DNA of 10,372 nucleotides, taken from NCBI GenBank assembly GCA_902482185.1, contig CABSZR010000034.1, positions 1 through 10,372 on the forward strand. The letters are read 5' to 3'. The position numbers and the translations under genes are program-made. The stretch is from an uncultured Collinsella sp. Lineage in GTDB: Bacteria > Actinomycetota > Coriobacteriia > Coriobacteriales > Coriobacteriaceae. Of the stretch, positions 1-7,057 are shown piece by piece (the first letter of the stretch is position 1; the number at the start of each line of letters is the position of its first letter). The notes below the pieces were generated by a model. That model did not search any database. It worked only from the letters and a program-made list of their open reading frames with translations, and was not told the origin of the DNA.

Positions 1-468
1 ATCATGCTGCTCTCGGCCTTTATCTATGCCAGCCACATTATCGTGGCCAAGCGCTTTGTCGAAGAAGTCGATCCGCTGTCCCTGGGCGTTTGGCAGCTGG
101 GCTTCGGCGGCTTATTCTCGGGCATTGCCGCATGCGTCTTTGGCGGTTTCACGCTTCCCGGCACGCCGGGCGAGGTCGTAGTCGTCGTCGCACTCGCACT
201 CATCTGCTCTGCCTATGGCTTTATCACCCAGACGCTCGTGCAGCCCCACGTGCCCGCCGAGACCACCGGCTTCGCCTTCTCGCTCGAGCCGGTCTGCTCC
301 GCCGTCTTTTCGTTCTTCTTGGTCGGCGAGGTCCTGAGCCCCATCGCCTTCTTTGGCGCCGCCCTCATCCTCACCGGCGTCATAGTGGCAACCGTGCAGC
401 TTCCGCGACTTCATGCGCACGCTCACGACCACGCCCACATGGCAGGAACGCCCGAGCAAGTCTCGTAG
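1..468 (+). CDS. EamA/DMT-family transporter, C-terminal part (5' end outside window)
   Basis: This is a multi-pass inner-membrane protein of the drug/metabolite transporter superfamily. The reading frame is already open at base 1, so the ATG at base 4 is probably internal, and only about 155 of the usual ~300 residues are visible. Five or so hydrophobic segments form the second EamA repeat. The recognisable end of that repeat is SLEPVCSAVFSFFLVGE followed by a small hydrophobic segment (GAALILTGVI), matching the family's EP...GE...G pattern. After the last membrane segment is a short soluble tail with alternating histidines (HAHAHDHAHM), which could bind metal but may be incidental. The family moves amino acids, nucleosides and other metabolites; the substrate cannot be told from this sequence. 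The stop is TAG at 466-468, and the next gene, ung, is 87 bp away on the same strand. Confidence 0.85.
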   Translation: MMLLSAFIYASHIIVAKRFVEEVDPLSLGVWQLGFGGLFSGIAACVFGGFTLPGTPGEVVVVVALALICSAYGFITQTLVQPHVPAETTGFAFSLEPVCSAVFSFFLVGEVLSPIAFFGAALILTGVIVATVQLPRLHAHAHDHAHMAGTPEQVS

Positions 469-495
469 ACCCCACTCTTCATACAGCCGTGGCAT

Positions 496-539
496 AAAGG
501 TCTCCGGACGCCTTTACAATAGATGCCAACAGAGCATCT
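496..539 (+). promoter_or_regulatory. Likely ung promoter, with a small hairpin on each side of the -10
   Basis: A TACAAT hexamer at 515-520 matches the -10 consensus in five of six positions and lies 35 bp before the ung start. No good -35 element is visible. Upstream, 496-515 can fold as a bulged hairpin (AAAG-GTC/GAC-CTTT), perhaps a weak terminator for the EamA gene. Just downstream, AGATGC (521-526) and GCATCT (534-539) form a perfect 6-bp inverted repeat with a 7-nt loop. This would sit at the transcript start and could be an operator or a 5' stabilising hairpin. The -10 assignment is moderate; the role of the repeats is a guess. Confidence 0.45.
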
Positions 540-555
540 GCCATAAAGGAGCCCC

Positions 556-1281
556 ATGGACACCGCAACCCGCGACCGCAACATAGCAACTTGGTTGGGC
601 GATGCGCCGCAGCCGGTACGTGACACTACGAACCAGCTGCTCGAGCGCATCGCCCTTTTGCGTGCCGAGCAGACTATCTACCCGGCACAAGACGACATCC
701 TCAATGCCCTCGCCTACACGCCGGCCGACCAGGTCAAAGTTGTCATCTTGGGTCAAGACCCCTATCACGGACCCAACCAGGCCATGGGGCTGTCGTTCTC
801 GGTCCCCGCGACGCAAACCAAGTTGCCGCCGAGTTTGCGCAACATCTACAAGGAACTCAATGCCGATCTGGGTTGCCCCATTCCCGCCACAGGAGATCTA
901 ACGCCATGGGCACAACAGGGAGTCCTGCTTCTCAACACTACGCTCACCGTGCGCGAACACGCCGCGAACTCGCACGCCAAACTAGGCTGGAGCACGCTCA
1001 CCGACTACGTTATCGAACGCTGCTGCCAGCTGCCCCAGCCGGTAGTCTTTTTGGCATGGGGTCGCTTTGCCCAGCAGATGGTCGAAGGCAAGCTCGCCGC
1101 AATCGGCGCGGGCAAAGCAACCGGCAAGTTCTGCCTGGCCTCTACGCACCCCTCGCCGCTTTCGGCCAACCGTGCCACGGCAGAACTCCCCGCTTTTATG
1201 GGGTCGCGCCCCTTCTCCGCTGCCAATCGGCTACTCGAACAGCACGGCTCGACCCCCGTCAACTGGACTTGCCTCGGCTAA
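556..1281 (+). CDS. ung: Uracil-DNA glycosylase, family 1
   Basis: The enzyme removes uracil from DNA, arising by cytosine deamination or dUTP misincorporation, and so starts base-excision repair in the cytoplasm. The 241-residue protein has the usual length of family-1 UDG. The water-activating loop GQDPYH is at residues 66-71, with the catalytic Asp at 68. The uracil-stacking Phe (GLSFSV) is near 81 and the uracil-specificity Asn (LLLNTTLTV) at 127. The DNA-intercalating loop HPSPLSA is at 198-204, with the catalytic His at 198. A Shine-Dalgarno AAAGGAG at 545-551 sits 4 nt before the ATG, which fixes the start. The gene ends just before a strong hairpin terminator. It shares a strand with the preceding transporter but appears to have its own promoter. 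No LexA-like box was seen, so there is no sign of SOS control. Confidence 0.98.
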   Translation: MDTATRDRNIATWLGDAPQPVRDTTNQLLERIALLRAEQTIYPAQDDILNALAYTPADQVKVVILGQDPYHGPNQAMGLSFSVPATQTKLPPSLRNIYKELNADLGCPIPATGDLTPWAQQGVLLLNTTLTVREHAANSHAKLGWSTLTDYVIERCCQLPQPVVFLAWGRFAQQMVEGKLAAIGAGKATGKFCLASTHPSPLSANRATAELPAFMGSRPFSAANRLLEQHGSTPVNWTCLG

Positions 1282-1295
1282 AAATCGATACATCA

Positions 1296-1335
1296 AAAAC
1301 GCGCCCGACGGCAATCTTGCCATCGGGCGCGTTTT
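1296..1335. terminator. Bidirectional rho-independent terminator between ung and the SDR gene
   Basis: The sequence forms an almost perfect stem. Bases 1296-1308 (AAAACGCGCCCGA) pair fully with 1323-1335. After one C-A mismatch, four more pairs (1310-1313 with 1318-1321) close a 4-nt loop. The stem is flanked by an A-run on one side and a T-run on the other, so it reads as GC hairpin plus U-tract on both strands. It lies 15 bp after the ung stop and 1 bp after the SDR stop on the opposite strand, so it can end both convergent transcripts. Confidence 0.9.
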
Positions 1336-1336
1336 G

Positions 1337-2017
1337 TTACTCGGGCCAGATAAACTGGGTGCGGCCGGCCTCGCCACCATCGATCAGCAGACTCTGTCCG
1401 GTCATAAACCGGTTGGTCACGCCCACAAAGTAGATCCACTCGGCGATTTCTTGGGCGGTGGCCCAGCGCTTAAGCGGCGTGAGCTCCATAATCTGGTTCC
1501 ACAGGTGTTCGTCTTCCATCACGCAACGGTTGAGCGGCGTGATAACGCCACCCGGGTCCACACTGTTGGCGACGGCCTGCGGCGCCAGGCGGTTTGCAAG
1601 GTTCTTGGTGTAGGCGATAACGCCGCCCTTGCTGGCAGCATAGGCGGGAAACTCCGATCCCGTATGTCCGCTCGCCGACCCCACATTGACCACGGATTCG
1701 ATAGCCGGCGCCGGCTTGGCGGCAAGCCCCTCCCCCACAAAGGCGTAGCGCTCGGTCACGTTGATGGTGCCACGCAGGTTGGCAGCAATATCGTCGGCCG
1801 AATCCTGCGTACCAGCAACGTTCACGATTACCTGGGGTTCAAGGTCGCCTGGAAACGAGTCAGGCTCGCGGACATCAACGATCAGATGGCGGTAGCGCTC
1901 GTGCTCGACCGTGGCGGGCAGCAGATCAAAACCCACGACCTCGTGGCCCTCGTCCAAAAAGCGCTGCACGCACGCGGCTCCGATACCGCCCGAAGCGCCC
2001 GTGATCAAAACCCGCAT
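1337..2017 (-). CDS. Short-chain dehydrogenase/reductase (classical SDR)
   Basis: This is a cytoplasmic NAD(P)-dependent oxidoreductase of 226 residues, slightly shorter than the usual ~250. The Rossmann-fold dinucleotide motif TGASGGIG is at residues 6-13, directly at the N terminus. NVAG, the family's NNAG motif, is at 66-69, the likely catalytic Ser at 114, and the catalytic Tyr-x-x-x-Lys (YAASK) at 126-130. The following DPGGV is at 154-158. An Asp at 31, at the end of strand beta-2 (VVGFDLL), hints at NAD(H) over NADPH preference. The start ATG has AAGGAG (2029-2024) before it. That Shine-Dalgarno contains the stop codon of the upstream VUT transporter gene, so the two genes form an operon and are probably translationally coupled. 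The substrate is unknown: the family includes sugar, steroid and acyl-ACP reductases, and no feature narrows it. Transcription ends at the shared terminator just past the stop. Confidence 0.93.
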   Translation of the reverse strand: MRVLITGASGGIGAACVQRFLDEGHEVVGFDLLPATVEHERYRHLIVDVREPDSFPGDLEPQVIVNVAGTQDSADDIAANLRGTINVTERYAFVGEGLAAKPAPAIESVVNVGSASGHTGSEFPAYAASKGGVIAYTKNLANRLAPQAVANSVDPGGVITPLNRCVMEDEHLWNQIMELTPLKRWATAQEIAEWIYFVGVTNRFMTGQSLLIDGGEAGRTQFIWPE

Positions 2018-2026
2018 ACTTGCTCC

Positions 2027-2749
2027 TTAGGCGGTTGCGTGGCGCTCGAGGTACTCGGCGCCCACGTTCTCGCGCTCCCAGCCGCGCACGACCTTGTAGC
2101 CCACGGGGCTCAGGAAGACCTCGCACAGCAGCTCGGCGATAGCGCCGGTCAGCGAGCACATAAGGACCTGCACCCAGGTCCAACCAAAGAACGTGTGGCT
2201 CACCACAATGGCAAAGACCAGGTTGTCGATAAACTGGCCAACGCCCGTGGACACATAGGAGCGGAAGGCAAAGCTCGCAAAGTTATTCTTTTTGAGCATA
2301 CGGCCGAGCGACTGGTTGAGCGTGGAGTTAACCACGGCAGAAACGAGCATTGCCAGCGAAGAGCCCAGCACCACGTACCAGGTGCCGCCGATGGTGGCGT
2401 TAAGGGCATTGTTGACCTCGATCATGCCCGTATCGTAGTACGCGCCCCACATGCCGGGCGTGAGCGAGCACGCCCAAAAGCACAGGCTCACGGCAAGGTT
2501 GACCGCCAGTGCGAGGATAGAGATTTTGATGGATGCCTTGGCGCCAAAGCGCTTGCAGATCATGTCCTGGCACAAAAACGAAACCCAGCTCACCACAAAG
2601 CCGCAATCGAGTGCCAGATACGGCAGGCTGATGAGCTCTTTGTTGGCCAGCAGGTTCATCATGATGACGCTCACGAAAAACAGCGAAACCGTTGCCGCGG
2701 GAATGCTCCGCAACAGGACCTTGTAGTCCTCCATGACCTTCTTGATCAT
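2027..2749 (-). CDS. VUT/YhhQ-family transporter (probable queuosine-precursor importer)
   Basis: This is an integral membrane protein of 240 residues with about six hydrophobic segments. Family hallmarks are NLLANK at 32-37, the LDCG...QDMICKRFGAK stretch at 47-71 (family pattern D-x-x-x-E/K-x-[YF]-G-x-x-x-A), the RSYVSTGVGQFIDN segment at 163-176, and acidic residues in the last helix (E206, E210). Characterised members such as E. coli YhhQ import preQ0/preQ1, the precursors of the tRNA nucleoside queuosine. Assigning that substrate here is by family and is not proven. Translation starts at an ATG preceded by AGGAG (2760-2756). The gene is first in an operon with the downstream SDR gene, has its own promoter at about 2835-2863, and carries a structured leader that could regulate it by precursor binding. 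No other queuosine gene is visible in the window. Confidence 0.88.
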   Translation of the reverse strand: MIKKVMEDYKVLLRSIPAATVSLFFVSVIMMNLLANKELISLPYLALDCGFVVSWVSFLCQDMICKRFGAKASIKISILALAVNLAVSLCFWACSLTPGMWGAYYDTGMIEVNNALNATIGGTWYVVLGSSLAMLVSAVVNSTLNQSLGRMLKKNNFASFAFRSYVSTGVGQFIDNLVFAIVVSHTFFGWTWVQVLMCSLTGAIAELLCEVFLSPVGYKVVRGWERENVGAEYLERHATA

Positions 2750-2760
2750 TATGTACTCCT

Positions 2761-2805
2761 TTGGTTTTAGGTTTAACGAGCAGGATATCGGACCCGAACT
2801 GCTCG
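2761..2805 (-). promoter_or_regulatory. Structured 5' leader of the VUT gene, candidate preQ1-like pseudoknot riboswitch
   Basis: Read on the minus strand, CGAGCAG (2805-2799) and CTGCTCG (2783-2777) form a perfect 7-bp stem with a 15-nt loop. A 16-nt A-rich tail follows, and then the AGGAG of the VUT gene. The loop contains GGGT (2795-2792), which can pair with ACCT (2772-2769) in the tail, or as GGT with the ACC at 2765-2763 next to the ribosome binding site. That gives an H-type pseudoknot, the architecture of the small preQ1 class I riboswitches, which commonly control queuosine transport and synthesis genes. The match is architectural: I cannot align the exact conserved preQ1-binding residues, and the 7-bp stem is longer than usual. 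It could instead be a simple hairpin leader. Confidence 0.4.
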
Positions 2806-2834
2806 GACGCCCCGGTCTTGAGACGACGGTGGGT

Positions 2835-2863
2835 ATGATAGCCGCTCACACGGCATCAGGCAA
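2835..2863 (-). promoter_or_regulatory. Promoter of the VUT-SDR operon
   Basis: On the minus strand a TTGCCT -35 (2863-2858, four of six consensus bases) is followed, after exactly 17 bp, by a TATCAT -10 (2840-2835, five of six). Transcription would start near 2828 and give a leader of about 80 nt before the VUT start, enough to hold the hairpin at 2777-2805. The -35 abuts the probable terminator of prfC, so the operon seems to be transcribed independently of prfC. Confidence 0.65.
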
Positions 2864-2900
2864 GCAAACGGCGCGGCAGTCCCGCAGGGCCACCGCGCCG
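2861..2900 (-). terminator. Probable terminator of prfC
   Basis: Just past the prfC stop the minus strand forms an 8-bp GC stem (2900-2893 with 2876-2869). A two-base internal mismatch and four further pairs continue it to a 4-nt loop. It is followed by TTTGCTTG, a short, interrupted U-rich stretch. The stem is strong but the U-tract is weak, so termination may be partial. Confidence 0.55.
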
Positions 2901-2905
2901 ATGCG

Positions 2906-4519
<1,614 letters not shown>

Positions 4520-4566
4520 GCGGATCCTTTCTTGCATTGAGTGCATTACGTCGATGTAACCGCACT

Positions 4567-4596
4567 ATTGTAGCCGCGAAATCCCGCCATAGGGCA
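4567..4596 (-). promoter_or_regulatory. Likely prfC promoter
   Basis: On the minus strand a TACAAT hexamer (4572-4567) matches the -10 consensus at five of six positions, about 48 bp before the prfC start. The best -35 candidate is a poor TGCCCT (4596-4591) at 18 bp. The same TACAATA string occurs before ung and the CLC gene, which supports the -10 call. Confidence 0.45.
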
Positions 4597-4664
4597 CCTA
4601 TCAGGACAAATTCATCAGTTGGGGCCTAGGGTAGCAGTCGATGGCGGCACTCCGCAGCAGTTTG

Positions 4665-4880
4665 TCTCGATCTGTAACATCTAGACGGTTTTTGAACCTC
4701 TACCTGTTACAGATTAAGACAAACAGGTGGGCGTCCCAGAAAGATCTCGATCTGTAACATCTAGCAGCCAAAAACTTCTCCAGTTGTTACAGATTGAGAC
4801 AACCAAATGGGGTCCGCCAGCAAAATCTCAATCTGTAACAGGTAGCCGTCCAAACCGGTTCCAGATGTTACAGATTGAGA
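4665..4880. repeat. Regular array of six ~20-bp repeats in alternating orientation (three hairpin units)
   Basis: Six copies of a repeat with core TGTTACAGATYRAGA alternate in strand. R1 is 4665-4684 (minus), R2 4700-4719 (plus), R3 4745-4764 (minus), R4 4780-4799 (plus), R5 4826-4845 (minus) and R6 4861-4880 (plus). The 15-bp cores begin at 4665, 4705, 4745, 4785, 4826 and 4866, a period of 40, 40, 40, 41 and 40 bp. The cores are separated by 25, 25, 25, 26 and 25 bp of otherwise unrelated sequence. Each convergent pair forms a long hairpin (R5/R6 perfect over 15 bp, extended to 16 by 4825/4881), and the hairpin repeats every 80-81 bp. In R1/R2 the outermost TTTG/CAAA also pair. The array lies in the divergent gap between prfC and the GntR operon. 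It has no coding potential and no U-tracts. It could be a REP/BIME-type palindromic element, a protein-binding array or a structured RNA; the sequence alone does not decide. Confidence 0.9.
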
Positions 4881-4913
4881 TGAATGAACGAGCGGACAAT
4901 CCCTATTTACCTC

Positions 4914-4943
4914 TTGCATAACTGTGCATAGTGTATATATACT
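4914..4943 (+). promoter_or_regulatory. Promoter of the GntR-ABC operon
   Basis: A TTGCAT -35 (4914-4919, four of six) and a TATACT -10 (4938-4943, five of six) are 18 bp apart in a locally AT-rich stretch. Transcription would start near 4950, about 42 nt before the GTG start of the regulator. The alternating TATATA run makes the exact -10 register uncertain by 2 bp. Confidence 0.6.
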
Positions 4944-4964
4944 GTGCTTACCGGTTATATACAC
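4926..4964 (+). promoter_or_regulatory. Candidate operator(s) for the GntR regulator
   Basis: Two overlapping symmetries cover the -10 and start site. GTGTATATA (4931-4939) is repeated as its exact inverse TATATACAC (4956-4964) with 16 bp between. GCATAGT (4926-4932) and ACTGTGC (4941-4947) form a near-perfect palindrome centred on TATATA. YtrA-type GntR proteins usually repress their own operon through inverted repeats at the promoter, so these are the natural candidate sites. Which symmetry is used is not known. Confidence 0.5.
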
Positions 4965-4991
4965 GTGTAGCCCAACAGCTAAGGAGCCGCT

Positions 4992-5372
4992 GTGGACATC
5001 ATCCTATCCAATTCGAGCGATAAGCCCATCTACGAGCAGATAACCTCGCAGGTCAAAGCTCAGATCTTATCGGGCACGCTCGCTGCGGGAGCCAAACTCC
5101 CCAGCATCCGTGCACTCGCGAGCGATCTTGGCGTGAGCGTCATCACCACCAAGCGCGCCTACGCCGACCTGGAGCAGCTCGGGTTTATCTGCACCGTGCA
5201 GGGCAAGGGCTGCTTTGTCGCCGAGGGCAACCAAGAACTCTTGCGCGAAAACCAGCTCTGCCATATCGAAGAGCTACTTGCGAAAGCGGCGAGCCAAGCC
5301 GAAACCCTGGGCGTCACGCGCGACAAGCTGCACGAGATGCTCGACCTGGTAGCCCCCGAAACCATGCAGTAG
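4992..5372 (+). CDS. GntR-family regulator, YtrA subfamily
   Basis: This is a DNA-binding repressor of 126 residues, the short size typical of YtrA-type GntR proteins, which lack a large ligand domain. The N-terminal winged helix-turn-helix spans about residues 10-77: PIYEQITSQVKAQILSG, then LPSIRALASDLGVSVITTKRAY as recognition region, and the wing with QGKGCFV at 70-76. A short helical tail (about 83-119) probably dimerises. The start is GTG, fixed by AAGGAG at 4981-4986 with 5-nt spacing and by alignment with MDIILSNSSDKPIYEQI. Only 23 bp separate it from the ABC ATPase gene, the classic YtrA arrangement in which the regulator heads the operon it represses. Members often respond to cell-envelope stress or antibiotics; the inducer here is unknown. 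Inverted repeats over the promoter suggest autoregulation. Confidence 0.93.
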   Translation: MDIILSNSSDKPIYEQITSQVKAQILSGTLAAGAKLPSIRALASDLGVSVITTKRAYADLEQLGFICTVQGKGCFVAEGNQELLRENQLCHIEELLAKAASQAETLGVTRDKLHEMLDLVAPETMQ

Positions 5373-5395
5373 CCATCTGCAAGAAAGGCTATACC

Positions 5396-6277
5396 ATGCA
5401 AAACCTTTTAGAACTCAAAGGCATCTCACGCCGTGTAAGCGACCGTTTTTCGCTGCGTGATGTCACACTCGCTGTGGAGCCAGGTCAGATCGTCGGCTTT
5501 GTTGGTGCCAACGGTGCTGGCAAAACAACGACGATTCGAGCTGCCCTCGGGCTTATAAAGCTCGATGCCGGCGAGGTGCACCTATTTGGGCAGCGCTGTG
5601 GCGCCGACGCGCCCGATGAGACGCAGCGCCATCTACGCTCCCGCGTCGGTCTTGTCCTGGACACGTGCCCCTTCCCCTCCACGCTCAAGGTGGGCCAGAT
5701 CGAGTCGCTCGTAGGCCCGGCGTACCCCACGTGGGACCGCGAAACGTTCGCCGGATTCATCAACCGATTTGGCCTCGATCCTAAGACAAAAGTCAAGGAC
5801 CTCTCCCGCGGCATGGGCATGAAACTGCAGCTTGCCTGTGCACTCAGTCACAATGCCAAACTGCTCGTTTTGGACGAAGCCACCGCAGGCCTCGATCCCA
5901 TGGCACGCGAGGAACTGCTCGATGAGCTGCTTGCCTTTGTCGCCGACGGTCAGCACAGCGTGCTGCTCTCGAGCCACATTACGTCCGACCTCGATCGCGC
6001 CGCCGACCGCGTCATCTGCATCGATAACGGCTCGATTATTTTTGACCTGCCGCGCGAGGACATTACCGACCGAGCCGGCATCGCCCACTGCACCCAAGCA
6101 CAGGCCGCCGAGCTTATGGCTTGCGTCGAAGGCGCCCGTGCCGTCCACCACGCCTATAGCGTGGACGTGCTCGTGCCCAACCGTCGCGAAACGCTCGAGG
6201 CCTTCCCCGAGATTCCCAGCGATCGGGCAACCATTGATGACTATCTTCGCCTCATGCTGAAAGGAGCTTCGAAATGA
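5396..6277 (+). CDS. ABC transporter ATP-binding protein
   Basis: This is a cytoplasmic ATPase subunit of 293 residues that pairs with the following ABC-2 permease. Walker A is GANGAGKT at residues 37-44, the signature LSRGM at 136-140, Walker B LLVLDEAT at 156-163 with the catalytic Glu at 161, and the switch His at 194 (SSHITSD). The usual Q-loop Gln position reads VGLVLD (84-89), with Asp in place of Gln; as I recall, this is also seen in YtrB-like ATPases. A C-terminal domain of about 80 residues follows the NBD. The ATG is preceded by AAGAAAGG at 5381-5388. The gene lies 23 bp after the GntR gene, and its stop overlaps the permease start by 4 bp (ATGA), so all three are one operon. Relatives act in bacitracin/envelope-stress export or uptake of unknown substrates; substrate and direction are open here. 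Confidence 0.93.
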   Translation: MQNLLELKGISRRVSDRFSLRDVTLAVEPGQIVGFVGANGAGKTTTIRAALGLIKLDAGEVHLFGQRCGADAPDETQRHLRSRVGLVLDTCPFPSTLKVGQIESLVGPAYPTWDRETFAGFINRFGLDPKTKVKDLSRGMGMKLQLACALSHNAKLLVLDEATAGLDPMAREELLDELLAFVADGQHSVLLSSHITSDLDRAADRVICIDNGSIIFDLPREDITDRAGIAHCTQAQAAELMACVEGARAVHHAYSVDVLVPNRRETLEAFPEIPSDRATIDDYLRLMLKGASK

Positions 6278-6972
6278 AACGCGCCTTTATGTCCGAGCTC
6301 GCCATCGCTCGCTCGCTTATCCCGAGCATTGCAGGCGTCGGCCTGTTCATGTTTGTCGTGCTGACCCTTGCCAACGCGTCGGATGTCGATTCCGGCATGA
6401 GCGCCGGCGCCTGTGCGGTCAGCGCAATGTCGCCCATCATAATCATGAACTCGCTAGCTGGCTACGATAACCAAAACGGCTGGGAGCGTTATCGAGCAAC
6501 GTTGCCCTTCTCGCGCAAAGACATCATCTGCGCACGCTACCTGTGCATCGTTGTCTTCTCGGCCATCATGGCCTGCGCCGCCGCGCTTCTGAGCATCGTC
6601 TCCATCCCGCTTTTCAACAGTGCGGGCATCCCCTCGACGGGACAGGCCGTCTTTGAGACCGCAATGGCCTCGGCGGCATCGATGCTCATCTCCCTCATGA
6701 TGGTGTTTTTGGCGCAGCCGCTGTTCTTTCGATTTGGACACATGGAGGCGCTGCGCCTATCCGTTGGCCTGTTTGCCCTGCTTGGTTGCGGCACAATGGC
6801 CACGCTGAGCTCCTCCAACCCCATCAGCAACTGGCTCATGTCGATTGCCGGAGCAAATCCCGATCCCGCCGTTCTGGGCTGTCTGTGCGCAGGAATTGCC
6901 GTGCTGGCCCTCGCGCTATGTGCAATCAGCTGCACCGTCAGCACCAAGGTTTATCGAGTACGCGATCTGTAG
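6274..6972 (+). CDS. ABC-2 type transporter permease
   Basis: This is an integral membrane protein of 232 residues with about six predicted transmembrane segments (roughly 13-33, 43-62, 88-112, 128-151, 160-178 and 199-221). Between segments 2 and 3 is a cytoplasmic loop YDNQNGWERYRATLPFSRKD (64-83). This is the hallmark of the small ABC-2 permeases (ABC2_membrane_5-like) found next to short GntR regulators. It probably forms the coupling helix to the ATPase. The start overlaps the ATPase stop, with AAGGAG at 6261-6266, so translation is coupled. It is the last gene of the operon. No convincing terminator is visible in the 85 bp before the convergent CLC gene; that gap contains only a run of seven Cs at 7007-7013. 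The substrate is unknown. Confidence 0.9.
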   Translation: MKRAFMSELAIARSLIPSIAGVGLFMFVVLTLANASDVDSGMSAGACAVSAMSPIIIMNSLAGYDNQNGWERYRATLPFSRKDIICARYLCIVVFSAIMACAAALLSIVSIPLFNSAGIPSTGQAVFETAMASAASMLISLMMVFLAQPLFFRFGHMEALRLSVGLFALLGCGTMATLSSSNPISNWLMSIAGANPDPAVLGCLCAGIAVLALALCAISCTVSTKVYRVRDL

Positions 6973-7057
6973 CCACGCGAGTCTCAATCCACGAAGGACG
7001 CGATCGCCCCCCCGCAAATCCGTGACAAATGGCATGTCCTCGGCGTGCGCCACCGTG

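Noticed and set aside
1067..2770. A 567-codon plus-strand frame opposite the SDR and VUT genes
   Set aside because: It is antisense to two genes with clear family motifs, its translation is low-complexity and rich in H, R, A and G, and it overlaps ung. It is a GC-rich shadow frame.
4520..4546. Upstream ATG for prfC adding nine residues
   Set aside because: The Shine-Dalgarno AAAGGA sits between this ATG and the internal one at 4519, and the family N terminus matches the internal start.
4665..4880. CRISPR array
   Set aside because: Repeats alternate in orientation, are only about 15-20 bp and come without cas genes. The pattern is regular but not CRISPR.
4727..4964. Small frames of 64 and 67 codons in the prfC-gntR gap
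   Set aside because: Their peptides repeat SQSVT-type strings that simply translate the DNA repeats, and they lack ribosome binding sites.
6973..7057. Terminator between the ABC-2 permease and the CLC gene
   Set aside because: Only a 4-bp GGCG/CGCC stem and a C-run were seen, with no stable stem plus U-tract on either strand.
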